A DNA stretch of 64,000 nt from Streptomyces tuirus (GTDB lineage: Bacteria; Actinomycetota; Actinomycetes; Streptomycetales; Streptomycetaceae): positions 4,333,501-4,397,500 of the forward strand of contig JAGTPG010000002.1 in NCBI GenBank assembly GCA_018195615.1. The letters are read 5' to 3'. Shown one piece after another: positions 47,135 through 56,202 of the stretch. The position numbers were made by a program, and so were the translations under genes. The notes below the pieces were generated by a model, which saw nothing but the letters and a program-made list of their open reading frames with translations, had not been told where the DNA came from and did not search any database. Position 1 is the stretch's first letter. Each line of letters starts with the position of its first letter.

Positions 47135-47380
47135 TCAGCGTTCCCCGCGGCGCGTCTCCCGTATCCGCCGCAGCCGGTTCACCGTCACCGGGTCGTGGGC
47201 CACGGCCCGCGGGTCGTCCAGCAGGGCGTTGAGGAGCTGGTAGTAGCGCACGGGGGCGAGGCCCAGCTCCTCCCGGATGGCCCGTTCCTTCGCTCCGGGG
47301 CCGGAGAACCCGCGGCGTTCGAGCGCGAGGATGTCCCGCTCCCTGCGCCCGAGCCGCGTCCCGTCGTGCTCCTCGTCCAT
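47135..47380 (-). CDS. DUF3263 protein
   Basis: 81-residue actinobacterial protein from ATG 47380: MDEEHDGTRLGRRERDILAL, FERRGFSGPGAKERAIREEL-like helices (here ERRGFSGPGAKERAIREELG), then PVRYYQLLNALLDDPRAVAH and RRIRETRR. DUF3263 looks like a small helix-turn-helix or Sigma4-like fold; role unknown. Converges with otsB; next to the solute-binding protein gene on the same strand. Confidence 0.88.
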   Translation of the reverse strand: MDEEHDGTRLGRRERDILALERRGFSGPGAKERAIREELGLAPVRYYQLLNALLDDPRAVAHDPVTVNRLRRIRETRRGER

Positions 47381-47415
47381 GCCCGGCACCGTAACGCCCG
47401 CCACCGACAGCGGTA

Positions 47416-48686
47416 CTACTCCGCGCTCTCCGCCCGGCTCGCCGCGGCCTGGAGGTGGCCCAGGACGCCCGAGGGGCTGCCGTCGGGGCGACCGCCTTGC
47501 CGATCTGCTGCTTCACCTGCGCGCTGACCTCGGCCCAGGAGGTCTTGCCGACCGGGTAGAGCTCGGAGGCCGGCAGCTCGTCCAGGAACGTCTTGAGGTG
47601 CCGGTCCCGGTCGGAGGCGGCCATGGTCGCGGACGCGGAGCTGGTGACCGGCAGCAGGTCGTACTCGCGGGAGAAGGCCAGCACGTTCTTCTCGCTGTAG
47701 ACGAAGTCGAGGAAGTCACCGATCTGGTCGCGGTGCCCGTTCTTGCGGAAGGCCGTCATCCAGTCGGCGACACCGAGCGTGGACCTGGTCGTCCCCTCCT
47801 TGCCCGGCGTCGGCACCATGCCGTACTCGACGCCCTTCTTGCCGGCGATCTTCGCCAGGGACGGGTGCCCGTTGAGCATGCCGACCTCGCCCTTCGCGAA
47901 GGCGGCGAACGCCGCTGCCCGGTTGAGCTCGCCGGGCGCGACCGGCCCGGTCAGGCCCTCGCCGACCAGTTCGTTCTTCAGCCAGGAGAAGGTGTCGATG
48001 TTCTCCGGCGAGTCGATGCCGTAGCTGTCGACGGTGTCGGTGTAGCCGCCCCCGCCGCTGAGCATCCACTGCATGGTCTCGGCCTGCGCCTCCTCCGGTC
48101 CGAGGGGCAGCGCGTAGGGGTACTTCACGCCCTCGGCCTTGAGCGCCTCGGCGTCGTCGGCCAGGTCGTCCCAGGTCTCGGGCGGGGTGATGCCGGCCTT
48201 GGCGAAGAGGCTCTTGTTGTAGAAGAGCACCCGCGTGGAGGAGGCGAACGGCATGCCGTACTGCACGCCCTTGACCTGCCCAGCGGTGGCCAACTGCCCG
48301 ACGAAGTCGGCCTGCACGGGTATGGAGAGCAGGTCGTCGGCCTTGTAGAGCTGGTTGTTGGCCGCGTAGTCGGCGTACGCGCCGATCTGCGCCATGTCCG
48401 GCGGGTCACCGGCGGTGACCATCTCCCTGACCTTGCGGTCGACGTCGTTCCAGGAGTAGACGCTGACGTCGATCTTCACGCCCGAGTTGTCGGCCTCGTA
48501 CTCCTGGACGAGCTTGGCCCAGTACTTCCGGGAGCTGTTGGCCGCACTGTCGCCGTAGTCGGCGGCGACCAGCTTCAGCGTCACGTCGGCTGAGCCGCCG
48601 CCCGTCACGCCACAGCCGCCGAGGACCGCCGTCATGCCCAGCGCGGACACCACCGCGATCGTTCCTGCCATCCGCCGCCGCTGCAC
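47416..48686 (-). pseudogene. ABC-transporter sugar-binding lipoprotein, frameshifted at the C-terminus
   Basis: Extracellular solute-binding protein family 1, 423 residues when restored, from GTG 48686. Signal and lipobox: GTIAVVSALGMTAVLGGCG. Binding-domain text includes KLVAADYGDSAANSS, ADNSGVKIDVSVYSWNDVDR, FYNKSLFAKAGITPPETWDD and WMLSGGGGYTDTVDS. One G is missing in 47485-47488; with it the end reads GKAVAPDGSPSGVLGHLQAA and ASRAESAE. No permease genes flank it. Divergent from nagK with DasR-like sites between, so amino-sugar uptake is plausible, not shown. Confidence 0.83.
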
Positions 48687-48742
48687 CGCTGTTCTTCCCC
48701 AACCCTGGCGTGACCGCCAACGAAAGTTTTCGATAATCGGAA

Positions 48743-48776
48743 CAAGGTCTACACCACGTGAGTGGACTAGACCTCT
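48743..48776. promoter_or_regulatory. Two DasR-like operators between the solute-binding gene and nagK
   Basis: AGTGGACTAGACCTCT (48761-48776) matches the DasR element AGTGGTCTAGACCACT at 14 of 16 positions. An overlapping weaker site lies at 48743-48758 (GGTCTACACCAC core). DasR is the GntR regulator that controls N-acetylglucosamine genes and is released by glucosamine-6-phosphate; the flanking nagK-nagA genes fit exactly. The site is placed about 30 bases before nagK and 75 bases before the lipoprotein start. Confidence 0.7.
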
Positions 48777-48804
48777 CGCGGGTCCCCGGGTCACACTGTT
48801 CTCC

Positions 48805-49743
48805 GTGAGACATGTCATCGCCCTCGACGTGGGCGGCACCGGAATGAAGGCCGCTCTGGCCGGGCCGGGGGCGAGGTGCTGCACCGGGCCCGCCGGACCA
48901 CCGAACGCGAGCAGGGCCCGCAGGCCGTCGTCGCGGGCATCCTCGACTTCGCCGCCGAGCTGCGCGCGTACGGCGCCGAGCACTTCGGCACGCCCGCGTC
49001 CGCCGCCGGTGTCGCCGTCCCCGGCATCGTCGACGAGGGGCGCGGCGTCGCCGTCTACTCCGCGAACCTCGGCTGGCGCGACGTCCCCCTGCGCGAACTC
49101 CTGACGGAGCGGCTGGGCGTTCCGGTCGCCCTGGGCCACGACGTGCGCACCGGCGGCCTCGCCGAGGGCCGGGTCGGCGCGGGCCGGGGCGCCGACCGTT
49201 TCCTGTTCGTGGCCCTGGGCACCGGCATCGCGGGCGCCATCGGCGTCGACGGCCGGGTCGAGGCGGGCGCGCACGGCTTCGCGGGCGAGATCGGCCACAT
49301 CGTCGTACGGCCCGGAGGGGCCCCGTGCCCGTGCGGCCAGCAGGGCTGCCTGGAGCGCTTCGCCTCGGCTGCGGCCGTGAGCGAGGCCTGGGCCGCGGCC
49401 TCCGGCGACCGGGGCGCGGACGCGGCGGACTGCGCGAAGGCCGTCGACTCCGGCGACCCTAGGGCGCGTGCGGTCTGGCAGGAGGCGGTGGACGCCCTCG
49501 CCGACGGCCTGGTCACCGCCCTGACCCTGCTGGACCCCCGCATCCTGATCATCGGGGCGGGCTGGCGGAGGCGGGAGAGACGTTGTTCGCACCGCTGCGG
49601 GAGGCCATCGGCCGCCGCATCACCTTCCAGAGACAGCCGACGCTCGTCCCCGCGGCGCTCGGGACGGCGCCGGTTGCCTGGGGGCGGGCCTGCTCGCCTG
49701 GGATCTTCTGTCATCGACCGACCGTTCGGAGGTAACGCCCTGA
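48805..49743 (+). pseudogene. nagK: N-acetylglucosamine kinase (NagK, ROK family), three frameshifts
   Basis: Sugar kinase of 313 residues when restored, from GTG 48805 (VRHVIALDVGGTGMKAALAG, phosphate-1 loop). ROK features: VAVPGIVDEGRGVAVYSANL, LGHDVRTGGLAEGRVGAG, VALGTGIAGAIGVDG, and the zinc site CPCGQQGCLERFAS. Missing single G are inferred in 48867-48871, 49554-49557 and 49661-49663; the restored end is LLAWDLLSSTDRSEVTP with stop 49741-49743. NagA starts at the overlapping TGATG, so the two are translationally coupled and consecutive in GlcNAc use. Confidence 0.83.
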
Positions 49744-50978
49744 TGGGAGCCGACTCAGGGGCGCGGGACAGCGTCGACATGCGGCTCCGCCGCGGTGCGC
49801 GACCAGCCACCACGCACCCGCACCCCGCCACGGCGGGACGCCCCACGGTCCTCACCGGCGCGACCGTGGTCCTGCCCACGGAGACCGTCGAAACCGGGCA
49901 GGTGACCGTCGACGGCACCCGCATCGCCGCCACCGCCCCGGAGAACGCCCAGTTCATCGACGTAACCGGCCACTACGTCCTCCCCGGCTTCGTCGACCTC
50001 CACAACCACGGCGGAGGCGGAGCCTCCTTCACCTCCGGCTCCGTCGACGACATCCTCAAGGGCATCCACACCCACCGCCTGCACGGCACGACCACCCTGG
50101 TCGCGTCCACCGTCACCGGCGACATGGACTTCCTCGCCCAGCGCGCGGGCCTGCTGAGCGAACTGGCCGAGCAGGGCGAGATCGCCGGCATCCACTTCGA
50201 GGGCCCGTTCATCTCCCCCTGCCGCAAGGGCGCCCACGCCGAGGACCTCCTGCGCGACCCGCACCCCGCGGACGTCCGCAAACTGATCGACGCGGCCCGG
50301 GGCCAGGCGAAGATGCTCACGCTGGCCACGGAACTGCCCGGCGGCCTCGACTCCGTACGCCTCCTGGCCGACCAGGGCGTGATCGCGGCGATCGGCCACA
50401 CGGACGCGACGTACGAGCAGACCGTCTCGGCCATCGACGCGGGCGCCACGGTCGCCACCCACCTCTTCAACGCGATGCCGCCGCTCGGCCACCGCTCCCC
50501 CGGCCCGATCACGGCGCTCCTGGAGGACGACCGGATCACGGTCGAGCTGATCAACGACGGCACACACCTCCACCCCGCCGCACTCCAGCTGGCGTTCCAC
50601 CACGCCGGTGCGGACCGGGTCGCCTTCATCACGGACGCGATGGACGCGGCCGGTTTCGGCGACGGACGCTACTGGCTCGGCCCGCTGGAGGTGGAGGTCG
50701 CGGACGGTGTGGCCCGCCTGGTGGCGGACGGCACGATCGCCGGCTCCACCCTCACCCTGGACCGCGCCTTCAAACGGGCGGTCACGGTCGACGGCCTCTC
50801 CGTCGAGGACGCGGTGCAGGCACTCTCGGCGACCCCTGCCCGCCTGCTCGGCATGTCCGACCGGATCGGCTCCCTGGAACCCGGCAAGGACGCTGACCTG
50901 GTGCTCCTGGACGCGGACTACGAGCTCAAGGGTGTGATGCGCCGGGGCGAATGGGTGGTCGGTCCCCAACTGGGCTGA
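49743..50978 (+). CDS. nagA: N-acetylglucosamine-6-phosphate deacetylase (NagA) with repeat-derived N-terminus
   Basis: Amidohydrolase giving glucosamine-6-phosphate, 411 residues. GGAGG at 49728-49732 is well placed for ATG 49743. Metal ligands: H87 and H89 in VDLHNHGGGG, Glu in HFEGPF, then AAIGHTDATYEQT, ATHLFNAMPPLGHR and the catalytic Asp region FITDAMDAAG. Family proteins usually begin at about the TVLTGATVVLPTE strand; here about 32 extra residues (RDSVDMRLRRGARPATTHP) come from a dispersed intergenic repeat lying in frame. It links MurQ and NagK products to the central metabolite. Confidence 0.93.
   Translation: MGADSGARDSVDMRLRRGARPATTHPHPATAGRPTVLTGATVVLPTETVETGQVTVDGTRIAATAPENAQFIDVTGHYVLPGFVDLHNHGGGGASFTSGSVDDILKGIHTHRLHGTTTLVASTVTGDMDFLAQRAGLLSELAEQGEIAGIHFEGPFISPCRKGAHAEDLLRDPHPADVRKLIDAARGQAKMLTLATELPGGLDSVRLLADQGVIAAIGHTDATYEQTVSAIDAGATVATHLFNAMPPLGHRSPGPITALLEDDRITVELINDGTHLHPAALQLAFHHAGADRVAFITDAMDAAGFGDGRYWLGPLEVEVADGVARLVADGTIAGSTLTLDRAFKRAVTVDGLSVEDAVQALSATPARLLGMSDRIGSLEPGKDADLVLLDADYELKGVMRRGEWVVGPQLG
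49751..49830. repeat. Dispersed repeat, copy C, read as coding N-terminus of nagA
   Basis: Blocks CTCAGGGGCGCGGG, CATGCGGCTCCGCCGCG, TGCGCGACCAGCCACCACGC and ACCCGCACCCC match the order seen in copy B (47026-47110), and CGCGACCAGCC matches copy A (42089-42135). It starts right after the nagA start codon and ends before the conserved amidohydrolase sequence. Confidence 0.8.
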
Positions 50979-51093
50979 TCCGTCCCGCAGTCGAGAGACG
51001 GTAGCCGACTCCAGGACTGGGCCGACCGCCGTCTCTTTGGCATGATCAGAGAACGTTCACGGCAACAAGCGCGTCTCGGGGGAGGTCGGTCCG

Positions 51094-52022
51094 GTGATCC
51101 TCACGGTCACGCTGAACACCGCTCTCGACATCACCTATCGCGTACGGTCCCTGCGGCCGCACGCCTCCCACCGCGTCTCCGAGGTGACGGAACGCCCCGG
51201 CGGCAAGGGCGTCAACGTGGCCCGGGTACTGGCGGCGCTCGGGCACGAGGTGACGGTGACCGGTTTCACGGGCGGTGCGACGGGGCGGGTCGTGCAGGAG
51301 CGGCTCGCGTCGGTGCCGGGTGTGATCGACGCGCTGGTGCCGGTCTCGGGCGCCACCCGCCGCACGATCGCCGTGGTCGACGCCCAGTCCGGCGACACCA
51401 CGCAGCTCAACGAGCCGGGCCCGGCGGTCACGCCCGCCGAATGGTCGGCCTTCCAGGAGGCCTACGAGGACCTGCTCCCCTCCGTCTCCGCGGTGGCCCT
51501 GTGCGGCAGCCTGCCGCCGGGCGTCCCGGTGGGCGCGTACGCGGGCCTGGTCCGGACGGCCCGTTCCTTCGGGGTCCCGGTCCTCCTGGACACCAGCGGC
51601 GAACCTCTGCGCCGGGGCGTCGCCGCCCGCCCCGACATCATCAAGCCGAACGCCGACGAACTCGCGGAACTGACCGGCTCCCACGAACCCCTGCGCGCCA
51701 CCCAGGACGCCCGCCGCCGCGGCGCGGGCGCGGTGGTCGCGTCCCTGGGCCCCAGGGCCTCCTGGCCATCACCCGAGACGGCCACTGGCGCGCCACCCCA
51801 CCGACCCGGTATCCCGGCAACCCGACCGGCGCCGGCGACGCCGCCGTCGCGGGCCTGCTCTCGTCCCTGGTCGAACACCTTCCCTGGCCGTCCCGCCTGA
51901 CCCGCGCGACGGCTTTGTCGGCAGCGACGGTCCAATCGCCGGTGGCGGGGGAGTTCGACGCAGGGCTGTACGAGGAACTGCTCAAGAGAGTGGCGGTGAC
52001 GGGTGAGGCCAGCGCGGCGTGA
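51094..52022 (+). pseudogene. PfkB-family hexose kinase (1-phosphofructokinase type), frameshifted
   Basis: 309 residues when restored, from GTG 51094 behind GGGGGAGG. MILTVTLNTALDITYRV, RPGGKGVNVARVLAALGHE, and (after correction) the catalytic NPTGAGDAAVAGLLSSL are the PfkB signatures. One base is missing in the C-run 51750-51753; adding it gives SLGPQGLLAITRDGHWRATP. Likely a phosphosugar kinase (fructose-1-P or tagatose-6-P type) and probably transcribed after nagKA, with a 115-base gap. Confidence 0.85.
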
Positions 52023-52114
52023 GCCGGATTACAGCCGAATCCATTCGTGATACCACCCTGCGATGCGGCCTAAGATCGCTGACGACCAATGATCTACCTC
52101 CGCAGGGGGAACAC

Positions 52115-52471
52115 GTGCGCTCAACCAAGGCGCTCAAGCAGCTCGCAGCTGTAGGCATGGCATCACTCGCACTCACCTTCTCCGCGACTTCCACTGCCTC
52201 GGCGGAAACCGTGCGAGCAGGTGTCTGGCAGAAGGACGGCCACGACTTCAGCATACGGACCAGTGCCAGCACCTCGGCCTCCAAGATCGCCACCATCAAG
52301 GACCCTGACACGAGGGTTCCTTGCGGTGGGGAGAGGTGCACTCGAAACAACAACGGTGGCAAGTACACGTGCTGGTCCGGTGGTCCTTCGGACAACGACT
52401 GGCTCAAGGTCAAGTGGGCAGGCAAGACCGGTTGGGTGGCTGCCATGTGTGTCGAAGCCGGGCGAATCTGA
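52115..52471 (+). CDS. Secreted SH3-like domain protein
   Basis: 118 residues from GTG 52115 (GGGGGAA upstream). Signal peptide: STKALKQLAAVGMASLALTF to TASA. The mature part is one SH3b-like module: FSIRTSASTSASKIATIKD, CGGERCTRNNNGGKYTCWSG, NDWLKVKWAGKTGWVAAMCV. The cysteines may form two disulfides. SH3b domains often bind cell-wall peptides. A similar secreted module is encoded at 58141-58467. Confidence 0.78.
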   Translation: MRSTKALKQLAAVGMASLALTFSATSTASAETVRAGVWQKDGHDFSIRTSASTSASKIATIKDPDTRVPCGGERCTRNNNGGKYTCWSGGPSDNDWLKVKWAGKTGWVAAMCVEAGRI

Positions 52472-52484
52472 CGGCGCTGAAACT

Positions 52485-52520
52485 GATGGCCGTCGGAGTG
52501 CGGACACTCCGACGGCCATC
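52485..52520. terminator. Bidirectional terminator, 16-base perfect stem
   Basis: GATGGCCGTCGGAGTG (52485-52500), loop CGGA, then CACTCCGACGGCCATC (52505-52520), followed by ATTTTTC. Perfect stem. It lies between two convergent genes (SH3-like and CBM proteins) and can serve both. Confidence 0.9.
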
Positions 52521-52538
52521 CCACAGATTTTTCTGGGA

Positions 52539-53480
52539 CTACTCCTTGACCTGCCCGGCCTTCAGCCAAAGCTGGTCCAGCAGGACGTTGCACTTGTCGC
52601 CGTCGCCGCAGGAGACCGTGATCGTGTTGGTGCCCTTGTTGAGGGTCGGCCAGGCGTAGGTCTTGGTCCAGCCCTTGGAGAAGTCCCCGTCCGAGGTGTG
52701 TGTGAAGTTGCCCATGTTCAACTTGCTGCCGAACGGCTTGCCGTTGACGGTGAGCGTCATCTTCTGGTCCTCGTCGACCGTGCTGTAACGGGCGAAGACG
52801 GTGTAGGGGCCGTCCTTGGGGACGCCGTTGACCGTCCAGGTGACCGATGAGCCCACCTGGTTGAGGTTCCCCACGTAGATGCCGCCGTCGGACTGGGCGC
52901 CCTTGACGTCCTCGGCGAGCGCCGCGCCACCGCCGAGGCGCAGGGCCTTGGCGTCGATCGTCGGCAGGTCGACCTGGTTCTCATCGCCGCCCTTGCTGCT
53001 CGACGGGCTCGGCTTCGAAGCCTGGGACTGGGTCGGGCCCGGGTTCGCCTGGTTGTCGGGCTCGTCCTTGTCCTTGTCGCCGCCCACCATGGCCACGCCG
53101 ATGCCGATCACCACCGCGGCGACCACCGCGATCGCGCCGATCAGCAGGCCCTTGGTGTTGGGACCGCGGCCACCCCGGCCGCCGCCGCCCACCGGCACCT
53201 GCTGCGCGGTCTGCGCGCCACCCGGCAGCGTCTCCGGCGCCGCGTAGTGCGCGTTCGGCTGGCCGTAGGCGCCCTGCTGCTGCGGGGCCTGCGCGTAGGG
53301 CGCCGTCTGCGCCTGCTGGCCGTACTGACGCGTGCCGACCGCCCGCACCCGGTTGACGGAGTTCGGGTAGCCGTAGCCCCCGGACGGCGGCTGGGCCCCG
53401 TTGGCCTGCCCGTCGGCGTAGAGATAGCCGAACGGGTCGTCGTCCTCGGGCGTGCTCGCGCCGTTGTTGCCGGGCGTCAT
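52539..53480 (-). CDS. Membrane-anchored protein with carbohydrate-binding-like domain
   Basis: 313 residues. A long Gln/Pro/Tyr-rich cytoplasmic start (GQQAQTAPYAQAPQQQGAYG) leads to one membrane helix (GLLIGAIAVVAAVVIGIGVAMVG), a Ser/Pro linker, and an extracellular beta-sandwich of CBM35/CBM6 type (VTWTVNGVPKDGPYTVFARY, KMTLTVNGKPFGSKL, WPTLNKGTNTITVSC, NVLLDQLWLKAGQ). The fold implies carbohydrate binding; ligand unknown. Same strand as cdgB, 118 bases from it. Confidence 0.8.
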   Translation of the reverse strand: MTPGNNGASTPEDDDPFGYLYADGQANGAQPPSGGYGYPNSVNRVRAVGTRQYGQQAQTAPYAQAPQQQGAYGQPNAHYAAPETLPGGAQTAQQVPVGGGGRGGRGPNTKGLLIGAIAVVAAVVIGIGVAMVGGDKDKDEPDNQANPGPTQSQASKPSPSSSKGGDENQVDLPTIDAKALRLGGGAALAEDVKGAQSDGGIYVGNLNQVGSSVTWTVNGVPKDGPYTVFARYSTVDEDQKMTLTVNGKPFGSKLNMGNFTHTSDGDFSKGWTKTYAWPTLNKGTNTITVSCGDGDKCNVLLDQLWLKAGQVKE

Positions 53481-53598
53481 CCCTTGGTCTCCTCAGTCAG
53501 GTGCGGTGCGAAAGAAGTACGAGTCGAGAACGCGAGCCTACCCGCTCCCAGTGACCCAAACGGGTGACTCAGACCGCATCAACTCGCTGACCTGGAGT

Positions 53599-55258
53599 TC
53601 ACCCAGCGCGTCTGTGTTGTTTGGGACGAGATCGTTTCTCGACGTACATGCGCTCGTCAGCGGATTTCAACACTTCGTCCGCCGTCATTCCACAGTGTGC
53701 CCATCCGATACCGAAGCTGGCGCCCACCCGGACGGCGCGGCCCTCGGCGCGGATGGGCTGGATGATCTCGTTGCGGAGGCGGACCGCGAGGTCCTGGGCG
53801 TCGGCGCGGCCCAGTCCGTCGGCGAGGATGACGAATTCGTCACCCCGAGCCGGGCGACCGTGTCGCCGTCGCGGACGCCGTTGCTCAGCCGCCGGGCGAC
53901 CTCGATGAGAACCGCGTCACCCGCGTTGTGCCCGAACCGGTCGTTGATCGACTTGAAGCCGTCGAGGTCGCAGAAGAGCACGGCGAGGCCCTTGGTGCCG
54001 TCGTCGTGGTCGCCGTCCGGGGCGACGGTGTGCACATGGTGGTCGTACGCGTCGTACGGCTCGGCGCCCGGCCCGAAGTCGAAGCCTGGGCCGACCGCGT
54101 CGAAGGCGGGGTGGCCGTAGGCCGCGTCGTGGGACTCGGCGACGCCGGGGTACGGGGGCGTGGCGCGCCGGCAGAGGCGAGCGGAGAGGCGGGAGCGCAG
54201 CTCGGCGGAGTTCGGCAGGCCGGTGAGCGAGTCGTGCGAGGCGCGGTGGGCGAGCTGGAGCTCGCGGCGTTTGCGCTCCTCGATGTCCTCGACGTGGGTG
54301 AGGAGGAAGCGCGGGCCGTCGGCGGCGTCCGCGACGACGCTGTTGCGCAGCGAGACCCACACGTACGTGCCGTCCCGGCGGCCGAGGCGGAGCTCCGCGC
54401 GGCCGCCCTCCGCCGAGGTCCGCAGCAGGGTGCCTATGTCCTCGGGGTGGACCAGGTCGGAGAACGAGTAGCGGCGCATCGCGGAGGCGGGGCGGCCCAG
54501 CAGCCGGCACAGGGCGTCGTTGGTGCGCAGGATCCGGCCGTGCTGGTCGCCGCCCATCTCGGCGATGGCCATGCCGGACGGGGCGTACTCGAAGGCCTGC
54601 CGGAAGCTCTCCTCGCTGGCCCGGAGCGCCTGCTGCTCGCGTTCGAGCCGGACGAGGGCGCGCTGCATGTTGGCGCGCAGCCGCGCGTTGCTGATCGCGA
54701 TGGCGGCCTGGAAGGCGTACATCTGGAGCGCCTCGCGGCCCCACGCGCCGGGCCGGCGGCCGTTGCGCGGCCGGTCCACGGACAGCACGCCGATGAGTTC
54801 GCCGGACGTCCCGCTGCCCTGCGGGCCGGGCGCGTACATGGGCGCGAAGAGCCGGTCGGCGGGGTGCCACTCGTCCTCGAAGCGGGGGCGGGGCCGTCGG
54901 TGTACCACTGCGGGACGTCGTCGTCGTCGAGGACCCAGCCCTCGGTGTGCGGTATGAAGACGAGGTCGCCCCAGTGCTCGCCCATGTTCAGGCGGCGGTC
55001 CCAGGAGGTGCGCGAGCCGACACGGCCGGTGATGAGGGCCTCGGCGGCGGGGTTCCCGGCGAAGGCGGCGACGACGAGGTCGCCGTCGGGCCGTACGAGG
55101 TTCACGCACGCCAGCTCGTACCCGAGGGCGGCGACGACGCCCTCCGCGACGGTCTGCAGTGTGTCCGCCAGGCTGCGGGCCGTGTTCATGTCGGCCATGA
55201 CCTGGTGCAGTTGTCGCAGGGACGCAAGGCGGACGTAGGGCTCCGACTCGGTCTCCAT
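53599..55258 (-). pseudogene. cdgB: Diguanylate cyclase CdgB (GAF-PAS-GGDEF), two frameshifts
   Basis: Makes cyclic di-GMP, the signal that holds BldD dimers and blocks Streptomyces development. 553 residues when restored, from ATG 55258 (METESEPYVRLASLRQLHQV). Order: GAF-like domain (about 20-180), coiled linker, PAS domain (SFRQAFEYAPSGMAIAEMGG), PAC, then GGDEF: inhibitory-site RDGD, TVARL, and GGDEFVILADG after adding one G in 53843-53846. The other loss is in the G-run 54884-54888. The C-terminus ends MYVEKRSRPKQHRRAG. Both losses look artefactual since active-site and I-site residues are all kept. Confidence 0.85.
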
Positions 55259-55573
55259 GCTCGCCCTCCCCCCGAGACCTCGCAGCGAATCAAGGGTTCT
55301 CATCGGCGTATCGTCCTGGCAGCTTCCCCGCCACTGAATCACAGCGCGCTGCTCACTCGGTACACAGGGTCAACAATTCCTGCCTCTTGTGACTCAAGTC
55401 ACAGGTAAACCTGAACAACTGACTGGAGTTTCCGCGTTTTCCCGGTGCGCGCAGTGAGCGCGTTTTCTGTGGCGTTGCGCACAACTCCGCGAAAGGTCGG
55501 TCGCGGGTCCTAAGACCGTGATCGGCCGGGAGCCCGATGCGGGGTGCGCGGGACGGAGATTAGCGTTTCCGGT
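55259..55573. promoter_or_regulatory. cdgB/flavin-reductase intergenic region with a perfect Crp-type palindrome
   Basis: TGTGACTCAAGTCACA (55388-55403) matches TGTGA-N6-TCACA exactly, and also the Streptomyces Crp motif GTG-N6-GNCAC. It lies 130 bases upstream of cdgB. The half-sites also resemble BldD boxes but with a spacing one base short. Nothing else in this 315-base gap is recognised; GTG 55574 opens the flavin reductase. Confidence 0.5.
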
Positions 55574-56158
55574 GTGCCGAACACTCCTCCCGCCCCGTCC
55601 CCGATCATTCCGTCGCCCGCCTCCGGGCATGCTGAGGGGGTGAGCAACGACGAGTTCCGCGCCGCCATGTCCCGGCTGGCCTCGGGCGTGGTCCTGGTGA
55701 CCGCGCAGGAGCCGCCGCTCGACCCGGAGGACCCCGGCGCGCCGAGCGGCGAGGACGTGGGCATGACAGCGACGGCCTTCATGTCGGTGTCCCTGGACCC
55801 GCCCCTGGTGCTGGTGAGCCTGCGCGAGGGCTCCCGCATGGACGACCTGCTCGCCGAGCAGCCCCTGTGGGCGGTCTCCGTCCTCTCCGAGAGCCAGCGG
55901 CACATCGCCGGCCGCTTCGCCATGAAGGGGCGCGTCAGCGACCGCCTGCTCTTCGCGGACATCCCGTACACCCGGGGCGAGTACACCGACGCCCCCCTCG
56001 TGGGCGGCGCCCTGGCCGTCCTGGAGTGCCGCACCGAGCAGCGGGTGCCGGCCGGCGACCACACCCTGGTGATCGGCCGTGTCCTGACGGCCCGCGTCCC
56101 GAGCGCGGACGGCGGCCCGCTGGCGTACTTCCGTGGCCGGTACCGCCACTTGGCCTGA
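55574..56158 (+). CDS. Flavin reductase-like (flavoprotein, FMN-binding split barrel)
   Basis: 194 residues from GTG 55574; GTG 55640 (VSNDEFRAAMSRLASGV) is an alternative start giving 172. The split-barrel pattern of HpaC-like flavin reductases is seen: FRAAMSRLASGVVLVTAQ, GMTATAFMSVSLDPPLVLVS, WAVSVLSESQRHIAGRFAMK, and the end AYFRGRYRHL. Such proteins supply reduced flavin to monooxygenases; the partner is unknown. Confidence 0.82.
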   Translation: MPNTPPAPSPIIPSPASGHAEGVSNDEFRAAMSRLASGVVLVTAQEPPLDPEDPGAPSGEDVGMTATAFMSVSLDPPLVLVSLREGSRMDDLLAEQPLWAVSVLSESQRHIAGRFAMKGRVSDRLLFADIPYTRGEYTDAPLVGGALAVLECRTEQRVPAGDHTLVIGRVLTARVPSADGGPLAYFRGRYRHLA

Positions 56159-56202
56159 AGAAACCGTTCGCCGGGGGCGGAGCGCCTGCCTAGGGTGCGC
56201 GC

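Noticed and set aside
46010..47527. Antisense frames over otsB
   Set aside because: OtsB is clearly recognised by HAD motifs; overlapping frames show shadow composition only.
44730..49592. A 1620-residue open frame on the minus strand
   Set aside because: It is antisense to otsA and otsB and only its middle (the solute-binding protein) is real; the rest is Arg/Gly/Ala-rich, as expected of a shadow frame in high-GC DNA.
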